This document shows positions 54,461-64,000 of a stretch of DNA of 64,000 bases, in pieces (positions within the stretch are counted from its first letter, which is position 1; each line of letters begins with the position of its first letter). The notes beneath the pieces are model-generated. The model was given only the letters and a program-made list of their open reading frames with translations, was not told the origin of the DNA and searched no databases. The position numbers were made by a program, and so were the translations under genes. Location: positions 210,602,965 to 210,666,964 of the forward strand of contig OX352774.1 of the NCBI GenBank assembly GCA_947095535.1, given 5' to 3'. Origin of the DNA: Poecilobothrus nobilitatus (taxonomy: Eukaryota; Arthropoda; Insecta; Diptera; Dolichopodidae).

Positions 54461-54683
<223 letters not shown>

Positions 54684-55037
54684 TATTATTATAATAACAA
54701 TAATTATTACTATTATAAATATAATAGTATAAATAAACAAAATAATAGTAATAATATCTATAAAAATGATGAAAACAGTATCAATAACAATAATAACGTA
54801 ATAGAACAACAACAACATTTGCATAATTTGCAACAACAACAACAACAACAACAAAATTTGCAGTTACATCTAATTAAAAGATCAAAAATTTTTAAATGTT
54901 TTAAAAATTTATTTAATCAAAATGCAACAACAACAATAGCAACTATTTCATCAATTTATCGACCAGTTTTTATTTATTTTGCAACATTTATTTTATGGAT
55001 TTTAACAAAGCTATGTAAAATTCGGTTTTCGCAGTAG
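54684..55037 (+). other. In-frame 117-codon open extension after the Gγ30A stop (candidate readthrough region)
   Basis: The frame of the Gγ30A exon continues without a stop from 54684 to 55034 and ends at TAG 55035-55037. The predicted extension starts with a Tyr/Asn-rich tract (YYYNNNNYYYYKYN). It then has Asn- and Gln-rich text with eight CAA codons (54831-54854), a basic segment (LIKRSKIFKCFKNLF) and a hydrophobic stretch (PVFIYFATFILWILTKL) before ending RFSQ. There is no in-frame AUG, so independent initiation is unlikely; expression would need stop-codon readthrough or alternative splicing. In the non-repetitive last part (from about 54861) I counted 33 G/C at codon positions 1-2 and 6 at position 3, as in AT-rich coding DNA. 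Against it: the TAA stop followed by T is not the favoured UGA-C readthrough context, and the first half is low-complexity sequence that avoids stops by itself. Otherwise this is simply proximal 3' UTR. Confidence 0.4.
54831..54854 (+). repeat. (CAA)8 trinucleotide repeat
   Basis: Eight CAA units, in phase with the Gγ30A frame extended past its stop, where they would encode Gln8. A shorter CAA run lies at 54807-54815. The - strand ORF across it (54618-54854, Leu/Ile-rich) is a shadow. Confidence 0.85.
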
Positions 55038-55210
55038 ACATGATAAAAAAACCAAAATACAAAAAATAAACAAACTGAAAAATATAATTATTATAAAAAA
55101 CAAAATTAATTTTTATATTATTACGAAATTTTAATTTTGTTTTATAAATTAATTCTAACTAAAATTTAATCTATGATTAAACAACTATAAATAAGATGCG
55201 CCAAATAATG

Positions 55211-55232
55211 AAAAAAAAAAAAAAAAAAAAAA
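55211..55232 (+). repeat. A22 homopolymer tract
   Basis: Twenty-two uninterrupted A residues, one of the longer homopolymers in the window. It is not preceded by a gene copy or flanked by visible duplications, so no retrocopy tail is inferred. Confidence 0.8.
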
Positions 55233-56637
55233 GAAAATATCTACACTAATAAACATCAGTTAAAAAATTTTTCATTTAACCATTCATTTGTAAAGATTAG
55301 TTTTTCAAAATAAAAAAAAAACGGAGAAAAATGTGAAATACAACTTGCGAAATACTTGATATTTATGAATGCAATTTTCTATTGCAAAAAATATATGAAA
55401 TAAAACATAAGGTAAAATTATTTTCGAAACAATTATAGCAGGAATCAAAAGAAAATGAAAGCAGATTCGCTAACACGAGATTTAACAACATTTCGCGCAT
55501 TCAATCATATGTGCAATTAATTTAATTGTATTAGTTTTTTTTTCCGGAAATGAAAATATCCTATAATAATATTTTTATATTTTTCTTTTGATAATGTTCA
55601 TTTTTTATCTGTAAAAAAAACAAATAAATCAAAAAATTTACAATTTAAAATTTATCTATAAAAAAAAAATTTTTTTTTTTTTTTTAATTATATTTCGTAT
55701 ATTATTTAATTTTAATAATATACACATTTTAACAAAAAAAACATTAATGCTTGATTTACAAAAACAAAAATGTTGCCAATATTTCCGTTTAAATACAAAA
55801 ATAACAAAATTAATAATAAAAAAAAATTATTTTAATTAATATTAAAAAAAAAATTGCTACTAACTTTGAATTATGTTAATGGAAACGACAAAATAATCAA
55901 AAAAAAAAAAAAATATATATAAATATTATAAATTAAGTATAAGAAAATCGAAAATATTTTTACATCTCTTATACATGTGAGTTATTTTTGTTTTATTTTT
56001 TTATTAAAAATATAATCACTAATTAATAATTAATTTTATATTGTTTTTTTGTTTTTTCAATTTTATCTAATACACTTATATTAATTTCTAAACTTATATA
56101 ATAAATTTTCTTAAATACATATATTTAATTACAAAATATATAAACAATTATTTATTAAAAAACACTAACTAATTATCTTATATATATAACTTAGAAATTT
56201 AAAAACACAATTCAACTAGGTTTCTTATATATATCTATATAAATTTTGGTTTTTTCTATTTATTTTTAAATAATAACATGAACGCATAACAACTTTAGTA
56301 AAAAAAAAAAAAAAAAACAAAACAAAACGAATTAATATAATAAACACATATACATTAAAAATAAAACTAAATAACAAAAAAAACGTATAATGAACGTATA
56401 TTAATTAAAACTAGAAAATTGAAATGAACGTAAAATGAAATACATACATATATATATAAATAAATATAAATTTTAAATATAAAAAATAAATATATATATA
56501 TATATATTAAATTAAAGAAAAAAAAAATAAAATAAAGGATATATAAACAAATAATGAATTAAATAAATTTAATTTTAAAAAATTATTTATATATTTAGTT
56601 TTGTTTATATATTTTTTTTTTTTTGTTTTAAATATTT

Positions 56638-56641
<4 letters not shown>

Positions 56642-56675
<34 letters not shown>
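56642..56675. repeat. (TA)17 microsatellite
   Basis: The longest perfect alternating TA run noticed in the window. Confidence 0.9.
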
Positions 56676-56678
<3 letters not shown>

Positions 56679-57754
56679 AATAGAAGGAAATATTTTATTA
56701 GTAGTTTGCTTTAAAGAAAAAACAAAGAAAAAAAAAATATAAGAAAATATATTATTATAAATTAAATTTTTCTGATAATTATATATACATTTTGCAATTA
56801 ATATGTAGAATTAAAGCATCTTAAAAAAAATAAAAAATTATGTACATAAAATTTGTTATTTAAACTTTAATTACAATTATACAGTTTTCTTTTGAATTTG
56901 CATTTGCATTTCCATTCCCATTTCCATTTTTGCTTCTATATCTATTTTTTTTTTTTTTCTTAAATTCTTTTCTTTTGCCAGCTAATACTAATGAAAATAT
57001 ACATTAAATACAAAAAATTATATAATTTTTTATTTTATCAACAAAAAAAAAAAAAACACAAAGCAAAAACCAAAAAAATTTTTCCTACAAGAAAATCTAG
57101 AATATCAATTTAAAGATATTATATATAAAATTTTGAAAAATGCACAGAATTTCGTCATAAATTCGTAACGCTCAATTTTCTGAACGATACAAAACAATCT
57201 TAAAAAAAAAGAATTAATTTTTTTTTTTTTTTATCCAAAATATGGATTATTCAACAACACAATGTATAATTTAAAAACAAAACAAAGAAAAAAGAAAAGC
57301 TACTTAGTTATTTAAAAAAAAAAAAAAAACTTATATATACTATACTAGTATTGCAATAAATATCACATCCCCAAGAGCTAAAAATTTATTAGAAATTCTA
57401 AAACAAAAAAATGGCAAGATACCAAAAAAGAAAAACACTTAAAAATAAAAATTAATATTGTATTAATATGTCGAATACCAAAGCCAAAATATTATAAAAT
57501 GTCACTTAAAAAAATTAAAATTAAAAAAAGAAATCAACCGCAATTCGATAATTAAAAAACAAAAAAAAAAAAAACAAAATAAAACTACTAAAATTTCTAG
57601 TTGTACTTTAGTTATACTTAAAAAAAACATGCATAGAATTAATATGAAAAATAAAAAGTTATTTCGCAATCAATCAGTTCCTTTTACAACAAAAAAAATA
57701 ATTTAATTGAAAAAAAGTAAAATATACACATAATATACACATATTATACACAAC

Positions 57755-57780
57755 AAAAAAAAAAAAAAAAAAAAAAAAAA
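57755..57780 (+). repeat. A26 homopolymer tract
   Basis: Twenty-six uninterrupted A residues within the A-biased downstream region. Confidence 0.85.
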
Positions 57781-59741
57781 CAAAAACAAGAAAACAATAC
57801 AAATATTGCTATAATACTAAAATTCTTATGAACTTAACGAATTTTTAACGAAAAATAAAATTGAAAAATTTTAATATAAAAAAAAAAAAAAGAAAATATA
57901 AATAAAATTTAAAATTTTTATTAAATTAAATTAATTTAAAATTATAAATACTTACTATAATAAAAACTTTTCTATACTAATATCAAATACATCTTATAAT
58001 CAATATATACATACATACATATATACATACATTTATAAATAAGTAAATAATGTTTTCTAATTAAAAAAAAAAAAATGTTTATTAATATATTATATTAATT
58101 ATGTGTATAATTATATATAATTCTATAAAATATAATATATTTATTTATATTTATTTATATATATATATATATATATTTATACACAAATATTAAATTTATG
58201 TATATTATATTGAATACCTATATTGGACCAGCCATTTTATTAATTTCTTTTGAATTTAATGTTTTTGTTTTTTTTTTTTTTTTAGTTTTTTTTTTGTAAT
58301 GGCAACACTGTTAATATCGTCTAGACTCTAGAGTAATATACAAAAAAAAAAAATATTAAACGTCGTTTTATTGAAATGGAATTTAAAAACTTTTTAATCG
58401 GTATGGTGCTTTTTATAGAAAAAAAAAAGTCATCTATTTACACAATGAATTAAATAAAGAAAATAAAAAAAAAAAAAAAGTAAATAAATAAATAAAAACA
58501 AATATTAATAATTTTTGAAAAAAAAACAAAAAATAGTAACAGCTCTCTTTTTTAAGTGCCTACAGTACAAGTAGAAATTTTAGGTGCTCCTATAAATCAC
58601 TCTCTAATATTTTTCTTTATTCTATTTTTTTTTCTTTTTCTGTTTTTTGTTATTGTTAATGTATTTGTTGACCAGCAAAGCAATTAATTAGCAATGACAC
58701 ACCCTTAATTAGTATTACTACCACACCTTTTCAATTTTTTTATTTTTTTGACAATTTATTTTAGTAAGTTAATATAAATTGCTTATAATTAAAATTTAAA
58801 ATTTTCATGTAGTATAAATGAATTTAATTAAATAAAATTTTAAATTAAATAAAATAATTAAAATTAATAAATATTACATTACTTGTAATATTTCGTTAGT
58901 TTTTTTTTTATTTTTTATTTTTTTTTCTTCATTAATTTACACAAAATACAATTTAAATTCTTTAATATATAATATATACTTTAAAATGCGTAAACGTAAC
59001 TTCACGGAAATATAACTTTAAAAAAACAAAAAAAAAAAAAAAATTATGTATGTAGATTTTTAGAAATTTTACACTATAATAAAACCAAAAGAAAAAAAAA
59101 AACAAAAAAAACATAAACGTAAAAAAAATTAGATCGATCTTTTTTATAATGTAATATAAATTAAAGAAAAACAAAAAATAAAAATGGTGGAAAACTAAAA
59201 ATAAAAACTGTTACGAAAAAAAAGTAAAATCAAACTCCTCGAATTTCAAAATGTTAAAAACGTTAAAAAAAAATTCCCTCCGAATATTTTCAAAAAAAAA
59301 AAACCAGAAACAACAACAAACAAAATTTAAAAAATTTTTGATTAAAAATTATTCCAACCAAAATATTACTTAATTACATAATTTCTTTTCTTTTAAACCA
59401 GTAGTGTAAATTCAAATTAAAACCAACTAAAAAACTTTTTTTTTTTTTTTAAGCATATTTGCAGCTAAGCAATTTTTTGTTTTTATTTCTAAATAAAATA
59501 AAAAAAAAATAATTTTAAATAAAAAAACAAAAATATCGTAAAAGTAGTAAATAATGTTATTTTGAAAATTTATTTATTTTAATTTTTCTGCATATAATTA
59601 TATAAATATATATATACGAAAATGCTTTTCTAGAAATAATAATTAACCATCCATAAATTACAAAAAAAAAAAAACATATATATATACATATATATTTTTA
59701 ATTAAAAATTATTTAGTATAAACGAAATAAATTATTTTCAA

Positions 59742-60036
59742 GTAAATTTCTATTTTTATTTATTTATTTATATTAACATTGCATACATAAATGTAATGCA
59801 ATATTATTGAACCATCGGCTACCAAGGCCATTATAAGTTTTTATACTATTATTAAATTATATACTAATATTATTTATTTTGTTTATATTATATACTATAT
59901 ATTTACATTATATTTGGTCGTAAGGGGGGTATGTAAAGAAAAACACTTACGACCTGTGCAGGGATCGAACCCACACTCCTTCGGTTAATAAGCCACGCGC
60001 CTACCCACTAGGCTACCGAAGCCCCGTAAATTTCTA
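59742..60036 (-). repeat. Nearly intact tRNA-derived SINE (59753-60025) with 11-bp target duplication
   Basis: GTAAATTTCTA occurs at 59742-59752 and again at 60026-60036. The 273-bp insert between them reads, on the - strand, GGGGCTTCGGTAGCCTAGTG at its 5' end (A box TAGCCTAGTGGGTAGG). A perfect B box GGTTCGATCCC follows about 45 bases later, then CTGCACAGGTCGTAAG, a tRNA-unrelated body (ATACCCCCCTTACGACC and AT-rich text) and a 3' end ATTATTGAACCATCGG-complementary module with an (ATAA)n tail. This is the standard layout of a pol III-transcribed tRNA-derived SINE mobilised by a LINE. It lies in the presumed Gγ30A 3' UTR in antisense orientation. Related heads are at 11347 and 16612, and a 3' fragment is at 54303. 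Confidence 0.9.
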
Positions 60037-60434
60037 ATTAACATCAGCGTTTTTTAACGTAACGAAGTTAATTTAAAAAAAATTGCCAACTTTTAGGCAG
60101 TTTTCGAAATCGTCACAAACAAAAGTTTGTTTTTTTCAAATTTAATTACCTATTTGAAAAAAAAAATTAATATTGTACATTTAATTTATTGTTTTCTTTT
60201 CCAATGTTTTTTTTTCAATTAATCAATTTTAAGATCATTTGACGAACATATCTTAAATAATTCTGTAGGCCATTTAATTTTTAAAAGACAAAAATTAAAA
60301 TATGAAATTTTACATTAACGAAAAACCATTGTAATTTCATTTTATGAATAAGTTTGTCAATTAATTTGAAAAATAAAATTGAAAAAAAAAAATTAAAATA
60401 AAAAATTAAATTGTACAATTTGGTTTTTTTTTTT

Positions 60435-60449
60435 TCTCTCTCTCTCTCT
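60435..60449. repeat. (TC)n microsatellite after a T-run
   Basis: A TC dinucleotide run directly follows a T13-like tract. It forms a pure polypyrimidine stretch on the + strand. Confidence 0.8.
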
Positions 60450-61112
60450 TTAACACAATCCTTATAATATTCAATTTTTTAAAATGGATTTTTAATTTTT
60501 TTCGCAGTTATAAATAGCTGAACAAAGTTTAACAACTTTCGTGTCTCTAGGATGTGTTTTAAATATAAATATTTTTATATTTAATTATACTAAAATTATG
60601 CTTAATTGTTTTTTTTTTTTTTTTTGGTTTTTATAAACCATATATAGTTTTGTTTTCTACTAAACCATACCATAGTTTAAAAAAAGAAAATAATAATTAA
60701 ATATATCACTTAAATAAATTGTAATTAAAATAAAAGAATTATATAGGAAAGCATTATTAAATAAAAATTAAAAAAAAAAAAACAAAAAAAATATACTTTT
60801 TAATTAAAAGAAAAGAAAATAAAGTTACATAAAAGAAATTTTTAAATTGATTAATAATTATAAATTTTAAAGTAATAAATTAAAATTATATCAACAAATT
60901 GTATTTAACACAATTTTTAAATTAAGTATGAAAATTATATTTAAAACTTCAAGTAATAAAAATAAAAATAAATACAAAAAAAAAAAAAAAACGCGTTTTA
61001 GTTTAAAATTAAATATATATATAAAAAATATTATTATTAATTTGAATATTAAAAAATTAAAAAAGAAAAAATTTTATTTAATTTAACTATTTATTAATTA
61101 TTATAATTAAAT

Positions 61113-61138
61113 AACAACAACAACAACAACAACAACAA
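61113..61138 (+). repeat. (AAC)n trinucleotide repeat
   Basis: An uninterrupted AAC run followed by AATGACTGATATTTTAAC. It has the same unit as the CAA repeat in the Gγ30A extension but lies in the distal A-rich region with no open frame around it. Confidence 0.85.
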
Positions 61139-61906
61139 TGACTGATATTTTAACATCTATATGATCAGTAAAATAAATAAAGAACATCAAATTATAATAT
61201 CGCAAATAAAAATGTACGATAAAATCCTAGTAAACATTCAATAAAAACATATAAAAATTGAACAAACAAAATAAAAAAATTAAACATAAATAAATATTTA
61301 AAAAAAATAAAAAAAAAATGAAAAACTTAAGAATTTGATTAAATAATTTTTAAATTATATTAAATTATTATATTAATAACAAAACAAAAAAAAAAAAAAA
61401 ATTATAAAGTAAAAAAGAAAAAAAGATATTACAACTTATATCAAAAAAAATTCGTAGATTTATTTTTAATTAAAAAATATACATATGTATTTTAAACAAA
61501 AACAAACAAAACAAGAAAAAAAGCAAAAAAGTATATAGTTTTTAAGAAGTTAAAAAAATTCAAAAAATTTAATTTTTAAAATATAAGAAAAATTTTTAAA
61601 AAAAATTTATTTATATTAAGTATAAATTTATATATAAATATATATGTATCTACGATATATATACATATATATATATATAAATTATATATATTAGAGAGTC
61701 AAATGTAGAAGCATTAAATTTATAAATAATCATCACCATTTTAAATTTAATTTTTAAAGCAGAACATTATTATTATTATATTATATAACAAAAAAATAAA
61801 ATAATATACATATATATATATATAATAAAAATATATTTAAATGTAATTTTAATAATCACACAATATTAATTTATAAAAATAAAAAACACAAATACTTGAT
61901 AAATTT

Positions 61907-61910
<4 letters not shown>

Positions 61911-61936
<26 letters not shown>
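61911..61936 (+). repeat. T26 homopolymer tract
   Basis: Twenty-six uninterrupted T residues. The + strand ORF starting at 61896 translates this as poly-Phe and is an artefact. Confidence 0.85.
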
Positions 61937-61937
<1 letters not shown>

Positions 61938-62640
61938 TTATTTTATTTTCCAAAAAAAAAAACAATTTTTAGAAACAAGAAAACTATTAATTATTGTAAA
62001 ACGAAAAATCATCAAGTAATGAAAGACAACAAAATTGAAATAAAAAAAAATCAAAAGTCTAAAAAAATATTGCAAAATATTATGAAAAAAATATATGAAC
62101 AAAATTAGATCAAACTAAACAAAAACTAAAGAAAACAAAGAACAAATCATTCAAAAAGATTTAAACAAAGTGTTTAAAATCAATATCAAAAGTTAAAGTT
62201 AAAGTCTTTAACAAAAAAAAAAAAAAAACAAATAATGACACATAATATTAAAACAACAAACAAAATATGAAAATATAAGTGACAAAAATTCATTTAAAAA
62301 CAAAAAAACAAAAAAAAAGTAGCAATTTGAAAAAAATAAACAACTGTCAAATAAGAAAAAAAAAATAAAAAAACTTCAACATTGAAAATAAACCATCATT
62401 AACAATAATGAAAAATGTGAGTTTTCATGTAAACAAACAAACAAAACAAAAAAAAATAAAAAGAAAAACATAAAAAGAATATAAAATAAAAAATTTTTAA
62501 TTTAAAAATAAAAATCAATTTTCTGGTAATTGGTAACAAATTTAATTATGTAAATATTATATACATACATACATTTATACATAATTAATTATGTTTACCA
62601 AAATCAAAAAAAAAACAACATCATAAACGAAACCTAGTTG

Positions 62641-64000
62641 TGGCAACAGAATTCAAATCAAATCTTCTATAAAAAAAAAAAAATCTTATAATATTTCTTA
62701 TATTTTTTTTTTCAAAACAACAGTAATAGGAGCTAAGTGATTATCAGTTTTGAAAATATTTCTTTAAAGTCATCTAATTTTCGACTTAAACCTTACATAA
62801 CAAAACTGATGATTAGTTTTTAGTGATATCTTGTGAATGAGATCAATTTGTCTAAATATAAAATGTCTAAATGAAAGAGGTTTAACTGATATTGAATTAT
62901 CAGTTTTTTTTTTGACAGCTGTCAAATTATTGCAATGTTTTGCAACTTAATATATAACAAAAAGTGACGTTAAATACTTTTAAAAATTTTGTGGATGAAG
63001 TCAAGTCCCTTATTTAGGAAATATTCTTAAATTTTTTAATAATCTTAAAAATACATAATAAGTATATGGGAAATTATGGAAAAAAACTAATCCTTAACTG
63101 TTATATAAAATACAAAATACATATATCAGTTTTAAACTGATTAAATTCTATATTGGGTGTTCGTACCTAAACTAGCAAAAATATTGAATGACATTTTAAG
63201 ACAAAAGTCGAAATCAACGATTTTGTTTAACTTAAGTGGAAGCATTCATTTAAAATCTTTTAAAACCTTTATCAAATAATGAAATAAGATAAAATTTTAC
63301 ATTAAATTTTGAAAAAAATATAAGAAATATTTAATTATATTTAAATCTTTGAAATTTTCAAATTAAAATTTTAATGAATATTTTTAATTGTTTACGTCAG
63401 TTTCTTATACTCTATGAACACATACTACATTAGATTTTTTTTTTTTTTTTTCTTATTAAATTTTGTTATTTTTGTATTAATTTCATAATATTTGATTTAA
63501 AAAATTTTGAAAGAAAAAAATAATATCGAAAATATACACAAAAAAAAGAAAAATATATGGATAATTTTACATAGCTGCAAAATTGAAAAAAAAAACAAAA
63601 AATTACCAACAAAATGAATAAAATTTAAAATAATTATTGTAAAATTTATAATTAATATTCAATTTTATTTAACAAAATCAAAAAAAAAAAACAAAAAAAA
63701 AAATAATCATCCCAATAATATTATTAAAAACTGTCCCAAAATCTAAAAAAAAAAAAATAATAAAAACAAATCCTGCAAATTTTATTGCAAATTATATTGT
63801 GAAAAAATTTTTAAAATCATAATTAAGCGATTTTTTAAAATTTCAATTAGCAAATGTTTTTACATTACGTTTTTAATAATGCAAAAAAAAAAAAAAAACA
63901 TTAAAATAAAATAAAAACGAAAAAAAAATTTGCATGTAAATAAATGTCAAAAATTTATTTATGAAATTTTTTTTTTTAAATATCTTTGAATGCAATGAAA
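62641..64000. other. Downstream flank with changed composition; no gene recognised
   Basis: After about 62.64 kb the strong A bias relaxes and more complex text appears up to about 63.25 kb. AT homopolymer DNA then resumes to the window end. No conserved reading frame was found. The motif cluster at 62742-63142 is listed separately. This may be intergenic DNA or the upstream region of the next gene. Confidence 0.4.
62742..63142. promoter_or_regulatory. Cluster of TATCAGTTTT motifs and a GACAGCTGTC palindrome
   Basis: TATCAGTTTT occurs at 62742-62751, 62899-62908 and 63124-63133. The reverse form AAAACTGAT occurs at 62802-62810, AACTGATA at 62884-62891, and the third site is part of the palindrome ATCAGTTTTAAACTGAT. 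In the same region TTTGACAGCTGTCAAA (62911-62926) is a perfect 16-bp palindrome with an E-box-like CAGCTG core. Clustering of one word in both orientations within 400 bases suggests a regulatory region or a decayed repeat. No factor is assigned. Confidence 0.35.

Larger units (their letters stand above)
54684..62640 (+). other. Probable long A-rich 3' UTR of Gγ30A
   Basis: From just after the stop codon to about 62.6 kb the + strand shows a strong A over T bias, with A-runs and AACAAAAAC-like text dominating (for example 57740-57790 and 62100-62500). The intron upstream is more balanced, with long T-runs. Strand-asymmetric A-rich text is what I would expect of transcribed 3' UTR in such a genome, and neuronal genes of flies often have multi-kilobase 3' UTRs. 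AATAAA hexamers are so frequent (first at 55065-55070) that no cleavage site can be chosen. The 3' boundary is set only by the composition change near 62.64 kb. Some T-rich patches (58260-58300, 60425-60440, 61911-61936) interrupt the bias. Confidence 0.42.

Noticed and set aside
54819..55037. Independent 72-codon downstream cistron
   Set aside because: The apparent start is TTG and no in-frame AUG exists between the Gγ stop and the TAG, so a separate eukaryotic cistron is not supported. It is treated as an in-frame extension instead.
58300..58345. Core-promoter motif from TGGCAACACTG
   Set aside because: It resembles the fly Motif 1 word only loosely (two mismatches in the core) and no downstream gene starts nearby.
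59935..60025. Genuine tRNA gene on the - strand
   Set aside because: A and B boxes are good, but the acceptor ends do not pair as in a tRNA. The sequence is the head of a 273-bp SINE with an 11-bp target duplication.
61896..62108. + strand ORF with poly-Phe then Lys/Asn-rich sequence
   Set aside because: It is generated by the T26 tract and A-rich text and starts at a non-AUG codon.

Overview
This window is extremely A+T-rich eukaryotic DNA full of poly(A)/poly(T) tracts, microsatellites, SINEs and foldback elements. It is almost devoid of coding capacity. The one clear gene is the terminal coding exon of an insect G-protein gamma subunit of the Gγ30A (Gγe) type, on the + strand at 54578-54683, ending in a CVIM prenylation box. 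That exon and the repeat landscape suggest an insect, probably a fly (Diptera). The species cannot be named from the sequence.

Layout. Positions 1-54577 look like the tail of a very large last intron of this gene, although other untranslated or nested transcripts cannot be excluded. The intron holds: a TIR element with a 9-bp target duplication (3436-4979); two inverted copies of a 1.5-kb non-autonomous element, called family A here (5567-7143 and 47908-49435); family B elements that share an internal core with A (38630-40440 with a 477-bp tandem repeat, 43897-44512, and decayed copies near 23.5 and 30.0-30.5 kb); two foldback elements (32304-32932 and 51997-52309); a near-perfect 109-bp palindrome (49979-50087); and decayed tRNA-derived SINEs. 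Just upstream of the exon, on the - strand, is a short GC-richer coding-like relic (54107-54265). A truncated SINE with an 8-bp target duplication lies immediately beside it.

Downstream of the Gγ stop codon the same frame stays open for 117 more codons (54684-55034). This stretch encodes Asn/Tyr-rich and Gln tracts, a basic stretch and a hydrophobic segment, with no in-frame AUG. It is the most interesting signal in the window: a candidate stop-codon readthrough (or alternative-splice) extension. It would bury the prenylation box and might replace it with a hydrophobic C-terminus.

From about 55.0 to 62.6 kb the + strand is strongly A-biased (A-runs, AACAAA-like text). I interpret this as a long 3' UTR, interrupted by a nearly intact 273-bp SINE on the - strand with an 11-bp target duplication. 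From about 62.64 kb the composition changes and a cluster of TATCAGTTTT motifs appears. The other short ORFs in the window look like chance or low-complexity translations and are not annotated. No rRNA, intact tRNA, CRISPR array or prokaryotic feature was seen.
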